Source: Amphibalanus amphitrite (lineage: Eukaryota > Arthropoda > Thecostraca > Balanomorpha > Balanidae). Taken from it: a stretch of DNA of 64,000 nucleotides. Position numbers and translations under genes: made by a program. The stretch is from contig NW_024881865.1 in assembly GCF_019059575.1 (NCBI RefSeq), positions 1 to 64,000 on the forward strand. The letters are read 5' to 3'. Position 1 is the first letter of the stretch, and every line of letters begins with the position of its first letter. The notes below the pieces were generated by a model. It ran no database searches. It saw only the letters and a program-made list of their open reading frames with translations, and had not been told where the DNA came from. This document shows, one piece after another, positions 11,201 to 17,473 of the stretch.

Positions 11201-14000
11201 CTACGTTTTCCAACGTCTATCTTTCTACCTTCCCCTTTGTTGACTCCCGTCTCCCGCCTGCAGTTCCTATGTCTACAAAAGGCGACAAGATCCTGGACGT
11301 GGCGCTCAGCAAGATCGGCGAGAAGAGCCTGTTTACCAAGGAGCTGGAGCTGGCGCTGGAGGCGCGCAAGGTGGACGTGGTGGTGCACTCGCTGAAGGAC
11401 CTGCCGACCGTGCTGCCCGACGGCATGGTCATCGGAGCCATCTGCGAGTCAGTACCTTACCGTGGGGGAGGGGTCATGGGATGTGTCCCTGTTTTCTGTC
11501 TGCTGCAGTGTCAAATTATCAGACGTGTCCCTGTGTTGGCCACTGCCAGATGTGCCCGTTGCCGTCAGTTAGAGATGTGTCCGTCATTGATGTGCGGGAT
11601 CGTGCATTTCAAACGGTTCGTCAAACCAATAGCCCGTACATTGGTCAGCCTGTTTCCTCACCGACCTTCAGTTCCCTTCTTCAGTTCCTTTCCTCGCCGA
11701 CCTTCAGTTTAACTCCTTACCGTCCGTCGTTCTCGCACTGTGCTCCAGCCCCGATGTCCCGCCCGCTGCTCTTGAGCCGTTTCTGCTGACACCGTGGGAC
11801 TAGGCTGTGGCGCGCCTCGAGTGGCATTGTTTTCCCTACGCAATCAGCAGCTGGGGTGGCTGTTTCTGGCTATCCCATTGCACGGCTCAGTTCAGCCCAG
11901 GGCTCTCCGTGTGTGGCATTGCTGAGAGTCGCAAACGCTTCAGTAGATGTTACGTGATCGGACACTTAACTTGTTGAGAGTAGCTAGTGTCAGCACAAGA
12001 TTATTTAACCGAGTGAGATTGGTTGGTTTTTAGGTACCCGAGCGTGTTTGGTGGTGGCAAAGGTTGTTTTAGGTGCCAATATTTGGGGATTTTTTGTCAT
12101 TATGCTGGCTGTGTGCTGTGCCCTATTGTACTAATTAAAAGGTGGGAACCCAGCAATGGTAATGCACGGACCGGGCGTTGTTTTGTTACAGACGGAGTAC
12201 CCGTGAGGAGGGATGAACTAACCGCGCGTCCCAGGGACGGGAGTGCAGTAACCGGGTGCCCTGTTGTGTTACAGACGGGAGGACCCCAGTGACGCGGTTG
12301 TTATGAAGGAGGAACACCGGGGGAAAATTCTGCACTGTCTGCCAGCCGGCAGTATCGTCGGTCAGTGTAGTTGGCTATACCACAAACGGGCTGGGGTTGG
12401 ATGGAACTGGAAGACTAAGCAATGACCAATGGCACACACAGTGGGGACTTTCTCTGTCTCGAACTCTCTGTCACCAGTCAGGAGACGGTTACTAACCACC
12501 CAGTCATGAGACATATTTACCCGTTGTCACTTCGATTAGTATGTGTAATGAAATTGGCGAATTGTGATTTAGTCATCCAATAGCAGGCTTTACGTAGTTC
12601 GTCCAAAGCATTGCATGTACTTTTTCATGTTGTAACTGACCCCCCAAATCCCCCAAATCAACGCCCGCCATTTTTTCACGGCTGTCTACTGCATTCCTTA
12701 CATGTTGTGACCCCTCCCTTCCTCTCGGCCCTCCATCTCTAACCGCCTCCTCTCGCTCCCCAGGCACGTCGTCTCTGCGCCGCACCGCCCAGCTGCAGCG
12801 GCGCTACCCGCAGCTGCAGTTCCGCTCCGTGCGCGGCAACCTGAACACGCGGCTCAGGAAGCTGGATCAGGGAGGCGGAGAGGCCGACTTTGCCGCCATC
12901 GTGCTGGCCGTGGCCGGCGTCACTCGCATGGGCTGGGCCGACAGAATCAGCGCGGTGAGTGGTGGCATGGGATGTGGGATGTGGGGGGAGCGTGGGTGCT
13001 GAGGAGATAGTACCGTCAGACTTCGAGGGTGGGGGGTGCGGGGGCAAGGGGTTAGATATTGTGGGACGGGGCAACGAGTCTTGAATTCGATATGCTGGGA
13101 CCGTATTAAGGAAGAAGTGTCCTATTATTATAATCGATGTTTTTCTGCATTCTGGTGTTTGAGTGCTATGATACATCAGCTATCGATATCTTGCCGGTTT
13201 ACACGCAGTCTGCGTACATCAAATTGTCACCAGCCGTTGCAGTCTAGTAACGCTGGCGTTATCCCCGTTCTCGGTTAGAACTTCTAGCACCGCCCGCCCA
13301 CCTGACAGCGTGCTATGTCTCTGTCCATCGTCAGATCCTGCCGCCGGAGGACTGCATGCACGCCGTCGGCCAGGGCGCGCTGGCCGTCGAGTGTCGCGCT
13401 GACGACATGCCCATACTGCGGCTCGTATCAGCCCTCTCCCACCGGGAGACCAAGCTGGGCTGTGTGGCCGAGCGCGCCTTCCTGCGTCAGCTGGAGGGCG
13501 GCTGTTCGGTACCGGTGGCGGCGCGTACCCGACTCCACCGACACGTTCTACACCTGACGGGAGGTGTCTGGAGTTTGGATGGCACTCAGGAGGTGCGCCG
13601 CACTCTGGCTGTACCTCTTCCTGGACACGGTGGAGGCGATGGAGACTCTAACGGCGCGGGTGATACAAAGAACGGCGCAGCGGAGAAGAACGGCGCAGAG
13701 CCGGCGGCCAAGCGTCGTCGCACGATGAGCGCCGGTGGTGAGCGACACTTTGTCGGCGTCTGGGCGCCTCACGAGGAACACGAGGAGCTGGAGGTGGCCG
13801 AGAAACTCGGCATCGATGTGGCCCTGATGCTGCTCGGTATGGGAGCGAAGCCGATCCTGGACGCGGCCAAGGCGGCCAACACGGCGCCGGCCCCGAACGA
13901 CCCGCCGCGGCCGGCTAACGCAGAAGGCGCTGGTGCCTGTCCGGTGGCCGCCGGTGGTGCTATCCCTACCGCCGCCGCTGCCGTGGGAGCGACAGAATGA
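5143..14000 (+). CDS. HMBS: Hydroxymethylbilane synthase (porphobilinogen deaminase), 3' six exons
   Basis: Cytosolic enzyme of haem synthesis that joins four porphobilinogen units into hydroxymethylbilane. Coding exons are 5143-5215, 11264-11447, 12275-12360, 12764-12954 and 13335-14000, with all junctions GT-AG and phases fitting (phase 1, 2, 1, 0). The joined product is about 399 residues from the LAMIQT segment onward. Family motifs are all present: [18 protein letters not shown] with the substrate-binding aspartate, [19 protein letters not shown], and EGGCSVPV with the cysteine that anchors the dipyrromethane cofactor. The start methionine and roughly the first 30 residues lie in exon(s) not found. 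Odd points: a 6-kb intron holding an antisense BEL/Pao element, and a lengthened C-terminal region with a KRRR cluster and an Ala/Pro tail. I count five coding segments plus the unseen N-terminal part. Identity is very secure; loss of function cannot be judged. Confidence 0.95.
5278..5641 (-). repeat. 3' LTR of the BEL/Pao element
   Basis: A 364-bp repeat matching 10802-11165, starting TGTCGC and ending in CAACA when read on the minus strand. It contains GGCGGTGG/GGCGGCGG-rich words near 5361-5420. Confidence 0.95.
5642..5656 (-). other. Polypurine tract of the BEL element
   Basis: The minus strand reads a purine-rich AAAGTGGGGAGTA immediately before the 3' LTR, the expected place for plus-strand priming. 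Confidence 0.6.
5733..9653 (-). CDS. pol: BEL/Pao pol polyprotein (PR-RT-RNase H-IN)
   Basis: A 1306-residue ORF; the first ~95 residues overlap gag in another frame and are probably not made. From about residue 95 the order is aspartic protease ([10 protein letters not shown], ~125), reverse transcriptase with YMDD (~500), RNase H ([14 protein letters not shown] and [10 protein letters not shown], ~650-760), integrase with an HHCC zinc segment ([12 protein letters not shown]) and a DDE core ([25 protein letters not shown]), then the C-terminal domain typical of BEL integrases ([20 protein letters not shown]). All catalytic motifs look intact. It is +1 relative to gag, which means either programmed frameshifting or a single-base change in this copy. 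Confidence 0.94.
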   Translation of the reverse strand: MLCAGLSSATSVLVPICCVLATAPDAHGVVARTTRHCTRRPESMQPSCLLRDVYLIADLCHPLPLLLCLRVACLIADHCRPLLLLAPHAHAHPSLVGRKSTSSSCYVQTALVEVAGPRGVRLVRALIDGGADASFIRASLADQLGLEKVGQGTFACVGFKERVEEAHQYDQVSARLTGYQKGEAELVFWRTDKLCAPVGAPPPIQSLPPSVELADDFRDGPVDVLIGCDQLYKVVLWNQVEVNPGLRLVETVFGYVLHGQSPGQQTTRQRHAYRCQLVDVERMWTLDAVGVAAEETAERDPPVPTWNATENRYEMGLVWKSDQRPVSNLMLSKTRTHRMTEKLNVEQFQEYDDHLHQLLEDAVIEPALPSPPSEFILPHRGLHRNGKLRVVFDGSAPDGAGMSLNSYLEPGENLLHRLPAVLLNFRSGAVGCQTDIRAAFHQIVLTEEDRQFVQLLWAGQRLRFRRVPFGLTCSPYMLLCTIAEHVRRCLRDEPVLLQKVQDSVYMDDMCPSFSTRAEAEAGLTKMGDVFSEASMDLHKTRMSGDDTEDEKVLGLLWSTRSDRLAVTVPQVTCPGTRTELLSAVSRPFDPLGVVTPWLIWGKALFQRTWLDAECTWDSPLSGELQTEVRAWWRDSPGRVIWFPRLAGARDDQSGATFHVFCDASRTAYCAVVYVVQGGEPALVMSKSRLAPLSPHLTIPRLELMAAVVGARLMDFIKNALHLESATVTYWSDSTDVLHWLNRRRPLKMFVENRVKTVLQLTTADQWRYVRGSDNPADIGTRGVTLTSLIACDKWWKGPPFDLSPPDYDVSLVLLTPPSAEAEAETRPEVRRQIVAVRRECGPDPIPDVMRGPFDVTRCSHLKQAVNRTAWILRFAHNARHQRTERRSGALSPEERREALRFWIRVSQSAAYAPELEALTAGAPLPPNSRLEKVRPRLNADGVLEAVTRTHEPALIILPEFAHLTTLIVDDAHRKSFHQGTRTTLALLSGEYCVRRRTVHRVVSTCFRCRRYRGAPCRSADGALPLFRTEPSRPFSRVGVDFFGPMYVKGGDKVWVLLLTCASSRAVHLELCKTQNVADVKLALRRFFALRGTPSLVVSDNARTFHALLGHLPAAVTWRFVPEAAPWWGGFWERLVGITKKSLRITLHQCYLTHEELAVTLYELALQLNFRPLTPGDDDVLTPAHLLFGVTSIRGVLSPSGHELDSLSRRWRHQRLVSEHLVQRWTKEYLQTLRTWSFSRRGRPVRLPEVGEIVLVHAEGPRGRWPLARVVSLLSGADGRARAASIVLRGRLTRRPINKLLRLEASE
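9271..10698 (-). CDS. gag: BEL/Pao gag polyprotein
   Basis: A 475-residue ORF beginning MYIKMESE. The N-terminal third is a helical, charged segment (EAQLKQKRT...), followed by the conserved capsid-like region with LPKFCGD..WSEFW..F near residues 114-130. Two or three zinc knuckles follow near residues 325-390 ([14 protein letters not shown], then CYQC..H..RC..C). The last part is Pro/Ala-rich and overlaps the pol ORF. The true junction with pol is near 9360, where the frame changes by one base at an A5 run. The final ~30 residues of this ORF are therefore probably out-of-frame read-through. Confidence 0.92.
   Translation of the reverse strand: MYIKMESEAQLKQKRTVARGKATRLMKELAECDNSQEDDLALAIHHLEQHVDLMTEIQVSLTKLSVPDDTSHVQDMQDQLFKAKRVLARLERSSEVSVGRAQCVPPYLGGKLDLKLPKFCGDVEKWSEFWSLFCVSVHDNPAYAPVEKLVHLKAHLVDQAEVAVQGLPITDQGYLKAVETLKERFDRPDLCIKVLMQRLLSTTPVHSDNDLVRLRRMIDGLVSEVRALETMNVLPDSYAVLLMPVLLSCIPESWKIEWLRCSADSSDELTVFLKFLQKEMSIREEAAARRKRITGEQPPTAVPGKPTVSMLNVRQKKGPDWVCLACGTGKHGLAACSAYRTMTVPVRWDVVRRAKLCYQCLGPHLLRACHSTRCPWCGGPHHSSLHPPPGEHAALMPTERCVPDRGPLSPPAAAAVSESRMPDRRPLPPPAAAGSARPCTSVPGWQKKYQQQLLRADGARGGGWSSGRASSTRAD
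10780..10801 (-). other. Probable primer-binding site of the BEL element
   Basis: Directly inside the 5' LTR, the minus strand reads TAGTCCTCCGGGCCGGATGA. Position and GC-rich character fit a tRNA primer-binding site. The tRNA was not identified. Confidence 0.5.
10802..11165 (-). repeat. 5' LTR of the BEL/Pao element
   Basis: A 364-bp direct repeat of 5278-5641. Transcription of the element would start here and run to the left on the minus strand. Confidence 0.95.
11264..11447 (+). CDS. HMBS: HMBS exon with VHSLKDLPT
   Basis: Begins after CTGCAG and ends before the donor GTCAGT at 11448. It encodes [10 protein letters not shown] through GAIC, including the catalytic-site SLKD motif. An open reading frame continues past the donor as far as 11712, but the family alignment stops at GAIC and the next exon resumes it exactly in phase 2. 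Confidence 0.93.
12275..12360 (+). CDS. HMBS: Short HMBS exon (REDPSDAVV segment)
   Basis: An 86-bp exon, too short to stand out as an ORF. It lies between the acceptor TTACAG (ending 12274) and the donor GTCAGT (from 12361). It encodes the segment equivalent to RENPHDAVV...LP..SVVG of animal HMBS. Phase 2 in and phase 1 out, both fitting the flanking exons. Confidence 0.88.
12764..12954 (+). CDS. HMBS: HMBS exon with SSLRR and RGNLNTR
   Basis: Acceptor CCCCAG ends at 12763 and donor GTGAGT starts at 12955. Encodes [22 protein letters not shown] and MGW, carrying the arginines that bind the growing pyrrole chain in this family. Confidence 0.94.
13335..14000 (+). CDS. HMBS: Last HMBS exon, cofactor cysteine and extended tail
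   Basis: Starts after GTCAG and ends at TGA (13998-14000). It encodes [19 protein letters not shown], the [16 protein letters not shown] cofactor site and the [10 protein letters not shown] strand. About 35 residues rich in Gly, Asn, Ala and Lys with a KRRR cluster follow, in the loop where vertebrate enzymes have a shorter variable segment. A final helix ([12 protein letters not shown]) and a 40-residue Ala/Pro/Gly tail close the protein. Base composition is strongly GC-rich. Confidence 0.93.
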   Translation: MLPPEDCMHAVGQGALAVECRADDMPILRLVSALSHRETKLGCVAERAFLRQLEGGCSVPVAARTRLHRHVLHLTGGVWSLDGTQEVRRTLAVPLPGHGGGDGDSNGAGDTKNGAAEKNGAEPAAKRRRTMSAGGERHFVGVWAPHEEHEELEVAEKLGIDVALMLLGMGAKPILDAAKAANTAPAPNDPPRPANAEGAGACPVAAGGAIPTAAAAVGATE

Positions 14001-14868
14001 TGACAGCTTTATCCGACGGTCAGAACCACCGTCATGTCGCTGTTAGTGCCTTCTAAGCTTCAACGTGGTGGTAATCGTATATTTTTGCAAATTTGCTGAA
14101 AGGACCGGCAGCGCTTGACTTTTGTAGACGCCATATCGTATATTGTTATGCTTTAGACCGTCGGTGTTGGTGATGCAGCAGATCTGCTTTATACGGAATG
14201 TTGACGTCACGCTGACGTCATAACTATGAAAATGACGTCAGGGAGCGGGTAGAGAGCACGCTCCAAATGGTGAGCGGTACCGGGTGGCGGCAGTGATATT
14301 GTCACAACTTCCTTTCTCTCTTCCTCGTCACATGTGCTACCCATGACTAAGCACTCATTTTCTGTGGTCTCCCGATGGCTGGGGCTGTGAGTTGTCTCAA
14401 CTTCACTGGTCTTCTCTTCACTTTGTTTATCGGCTTAGATTCTGTATCTGGTTGCGGTGAGGGATGAACCAAAGGCAATGCAATGTAGTGCTCTCAATGT
14501 TAGCGAATCAACAAGCTGGTAGCGCTCGAAATGAGCGACGAAAGGCGCTGTTTTGTTGGCGTTTTTACCTTTTACGAACTTATCCCATCACATGATGTTT
14601 AAAAGTGCTGTTGAGATGGTAAATTGTATGCCCTGTTTGATGTTTGTGGCAGCAAAATGTAACTATCAAGAAGCACTGAAGGTGGGATGTCACCAGGGTA
14701 CTTTGAACAAATTGCAGTTTTGTTTTTGTATATTTATAGGCGTGACAAATATAGAGTGAATGAGTTGAATGATCGTTTTAGTACTGTACTGTGACAAGGA
14801 ACAGAGAATCCGGAGCCCATAAAAGCATGACGAGGATTAAATCGTCGTTTGGATACCGCCAACACGCG
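14001..14868. other. HMBS 3' flank
   Basis: Presumed 3' UTR and intergenic DNA after the HMBS stop. CRE-like TGACGTCA words cluster at 14198-14240 (GTTGACGTCACGCTGACGTCATAAC..TGACGTCAGG). An ATTAAA at 14837 is a possible weak poly(A) signal. No other gene seen. Confidence 0.5.
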
Positions 14869-14880
14869 AATGGTGACTGT

Positions 14881-15420
14881 AGGGTGGTCCGGTTTGCATC
14901 ACTTTTTTGAAAAGTCACGGTCTCACCCCCCTATCTGGTGCATTTTGGGGCGCTGATTACGATAAGCACATAAAAAATGCAAATTTCGAATTTTTTTTGT
15001 AGGCCCCGGTCGATCAAAGATTTTGAAAATTTTGCGAATGCGCACATTTTTTACCATATATCAGAAAAAATGAAGAATAAAGTTATTAAAATGATATTTA
15101 ACAGATGCAGCAAACATATTCCTAGGCGTATGTGCGCAAATTAGTGAGCTAGGGCCAGCCAAATTATTTTTGGACTGAAATTACTGAGGCCATTTCCGTG
15201 TTTCCGCTCCCGGCCGCTAGGTGGCGACCGCCAGGGCGGTCGCTACCGGTAGAGGACGGGCCATCGCTCTCATGTGTTTTGACGCACTGCGACGACATTT
15301 TGAGTGACGATACTGATATTTACAAACTAATGACACAAGCGGTGTATTATTCTGCCTATTTCAATAGAATTGGGTATGAAATACCCACAAAGGAGTACGC
15401 ACCACACCCACACAGCCTGG
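14881..15420 (+). repeat. Left long terminal inverted repeat of the nested element
   Basis: About 540 bp, intact. Similarity to the broken right arm ends at CACACAGCCTGG. The 90-residue ORF inside (15198-15470) has no domain and is probably not coding. Confidence 0.85.
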
Positions 15421-16235
15421 CGATTTTGCCGGCACTAGTCACAACCACTAAACCTTACGCAACGGCATAAAACGAACAAAGCAACAACATGTGATATTTA
15501 GCACATCTCGCACAAGGAGATTATGTCCTCTTATCCTGGTGTCCATCTAAGCTAGGTCACAGCGCCCGCGACTATAGCGCCACTTGGAGTCCGACTACTG
15601 ACTACTGCCCGCGAAAGTGACGCCGAAAGGCTATCTTATTCAAGCTATAGCCGTCCTGGCGCACCACGCCCGCCACCGCTCCAGAGGACTGGGTGGTAAG
15701 CTTGACGGCGCGCTCTGTGGACTGGGTGTGACATGGCACCCTAGTCCGCAGCGGCTCGTCCACCAGTGCCTCCAGGTCGCCGTCACTGAGAAAGCGAACA
15801 CAAGGTGGCTCTACATCAGCCACTCGAGCGTACATGGTGACGTCGACAAGCTCCGTGTACTGGTGAGCAGACACATTCACCGACGCGCTTTGCACACGGA
15901 ACTGGCGAACTGGCCCAGGCTGCCGGCGAGCTCGTGCCTCGCGCACCATCTGCACGGCTCGTGCTCTGACGTCACGGCGCTCGTCACCGAGCATACCGAG
16001 CACCACGTTCTCAGGATGAGCCATCAACGCATTGCCGCACAAGCTACCCTGAACAGTTTGCAGGTCTGGGCCTCCCATGTGTTGCCTCTGTGATCTGTCG
16101 CTGCAGCTGGTCGAACAGATGTCGGGGCGCCTCCACCAGGTCCGGTTTGTGCTTGATGGCCAGAACGGTCGGAAGGTACACTGCCACGATGTAGAGGGCG
16201 AGTGTCGTCAGACGCCGGTGTCTGTCCGTCACCAT
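15413..16235 (-). repeat. Left arm of an 820-bp foldback
   Basis: Inverted copy of 16382-17197. Differences are a 7-bp insertion near 16091-16097 and a few substitutions. The loop between arms (16236-16381) contains a third copy of the element tip (16237-16331) and a small hairpin, CACATAAAGAG...CTCTTTATGTG. Confidence 0.9.
15602..16235 (-). pseudogene. Frameshifted copy of the transposase-like ORF
   Basis: The minus strand carries the mirror copy of the ORF at 16346-17008. A 7-bp insertion near 16091-16097 breaks the frame: the downstream 158 residues remain open (16078-15602), and the upstream part beginning with the MVTDRHRR segment is in another frame. Otherwise it is nearly identical to the plus-strand copy, so the break is likely recent or the arms have been homogenised. 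Confidence 0.75.
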
Positions 16236-16345
16236 TAGGGTGGTCCGGTTTGCATCACTTTTTTGAAAAGTCACGGTCTCACCCCCCTATCTGGTGCATT
16301 TTGGGGCGCTGATTACAATAAGCACATAAAGAGCCGTCTCTTTAT

Positions 16346-17008
16346 GTGTCGCAGCCGGCTCCCAGCGCTGAGGACGATGGCATGGTGACGGACAGACACC
16401 GGCGTCTGACGACACTCGCCCTCTACATCGTGGCAGTGTACCTTCCGACCGTTCTGGCCATCAAGCACAAACCGGACCTGGTGGAGGCGCCCCGACATCT
16501 GTTCGACCAGCTGCAGCGACAGAGGCAACACATGGGAGGCCCAGACCTGCAAACTGTTCAGGGTAGCTTGTGCGGCAATGCGTTGATGGCTCATCCTGAG
16601 AACGTGGTGCTCGGTATGCTCGGTGACGAGCGCCGTGACGTCAGAGCACGAGCCGTGCAGATGGTGCGCGAGGCACGAGCTCGCCGGCAGCCTGGGCCAG
16701 TTCGCCAGTTCCGTGTGCAAAGCGCGTCGGTGAATGTGTCTGCTCACCAGTACACGGAGCTTGTCGACGTCACCATGTACGCTCGAGTGGCTGATGTAGA
16801 GCCACCTTGTGTTCGCTTTCTCAGTGACGGCGACCTGGAGGCACTGGTGGACGAGCCGCTGCGGACTAGGGTGCCATGTCACACCCAGTCCACAGAGCGT
16901 GCCGTCAAGCTTACCACCCAGTCCTCTGGAGCGGTGGCGGGCGCGGTGCGCCAGGACGGCTATAGCTTGAATAAGATAGCCTTTCGGCGTCACTTTTGCG
17001 GGCAGTAG
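16346..17008 (+). CDS. Transposase-like protein fragment of unclassified family
   Basis: An open frame of 220 residues. The first 12 residues lie in the foldback loop, so the arm-encoded part starts at the MVTDRHRR methionine (16382). The C-terminal half has the pattern PCHTQSTERAVKLTTQSS followed by a DGYSLNKIAFRR-type ending. From memory this resembles the C-terminus of many uncharacterised invertebrate proteins found in multi-copy families, which suggests a transposase, but no catalytic triad can be placed here. The mirror copy at 15602-16235 is frameshifted. It could equally be the tail of a longer protein whose N-terminal exons are absent. Confidence 0.6.
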   Translation: MSQPAPSAEDDGMVTDRHRRLTTLALYIVAVYLPTVLAIKHKPDLVEAPRHLFDQLQRQRQHMGGPDLQTVQGSLCGNALMAHPENVVLGMLGDERRDVRARAVQMVREARARRQPGPVRQFRVQSASVNVSAHQYTELVDVTMYARVADVEPPCVRFLSDGDLEALVDEPLRTRVPCHTQSTERAVKLTTQSSGAVAGAVRQDGYSLNKIAFRRHFCGQ

Positions 17009-17197
17009 TCAGTAGTCGGACTCCAAGTGGCGCTATAGTCGCGGGCGCTGTGACCTAGCTTAGATGGACACCAGGATAAGAGGACATAATCTCCTTGTGC
17101 GAGATGTGCTAAATATCACATGTTGTTGCTTTGTTCGTTTTATGCCGTTGCGTAAGGTTTAGTGGTTGTGACTAGTGCCGGCAAAATCGCCAGGCTG
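16382..17197 (+). repeat. Right arm of the 820-bp foldback
   Basis: 816 bp, inverted relative to 15413-16235. It ends at CGCCAGGCTG, where the 3' end of the full-length LINE begins without any gap. Confidence 0.9.
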
Positions 17198-17473
17198 GGT
17201 CATACCGGCTTACCTGGTTGACTTACCTGGTTGGGTTCCTTTTGCGTCCGGGGAGGAAAATGGTGGAGAAAGTGAGAGAGGAAGGTACAAGGAACCCTGC
17301 ATTTAAGAGACGCGCCAGTCAGTAGGAAGTTTGTGCTGTAGATTATACATGTACAAACTGACTGGAGAAGTGAGTCTCCTTCACAGATTTCCAGGAAGTA
17401 ATTACTTAATGCACAAAAGTTCAGCATGGAGAAATGTTTGGAACTGTCCTAGTTCTTAGTGTAGGTAGAGCTT

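Noticed and set aside
11269..11712. 147-codon plus-strand ORF as a complete gene
   Set aside because: The first part is an HMBS exon; the rest after 11447 is intron read-through with no HMBS similarity.
15198..15470. 90-codon ORF repeated in the right arm as fragments
   Set aside because: Lies in the terminal inverted repeat and shows no domain; openness is likely chance.
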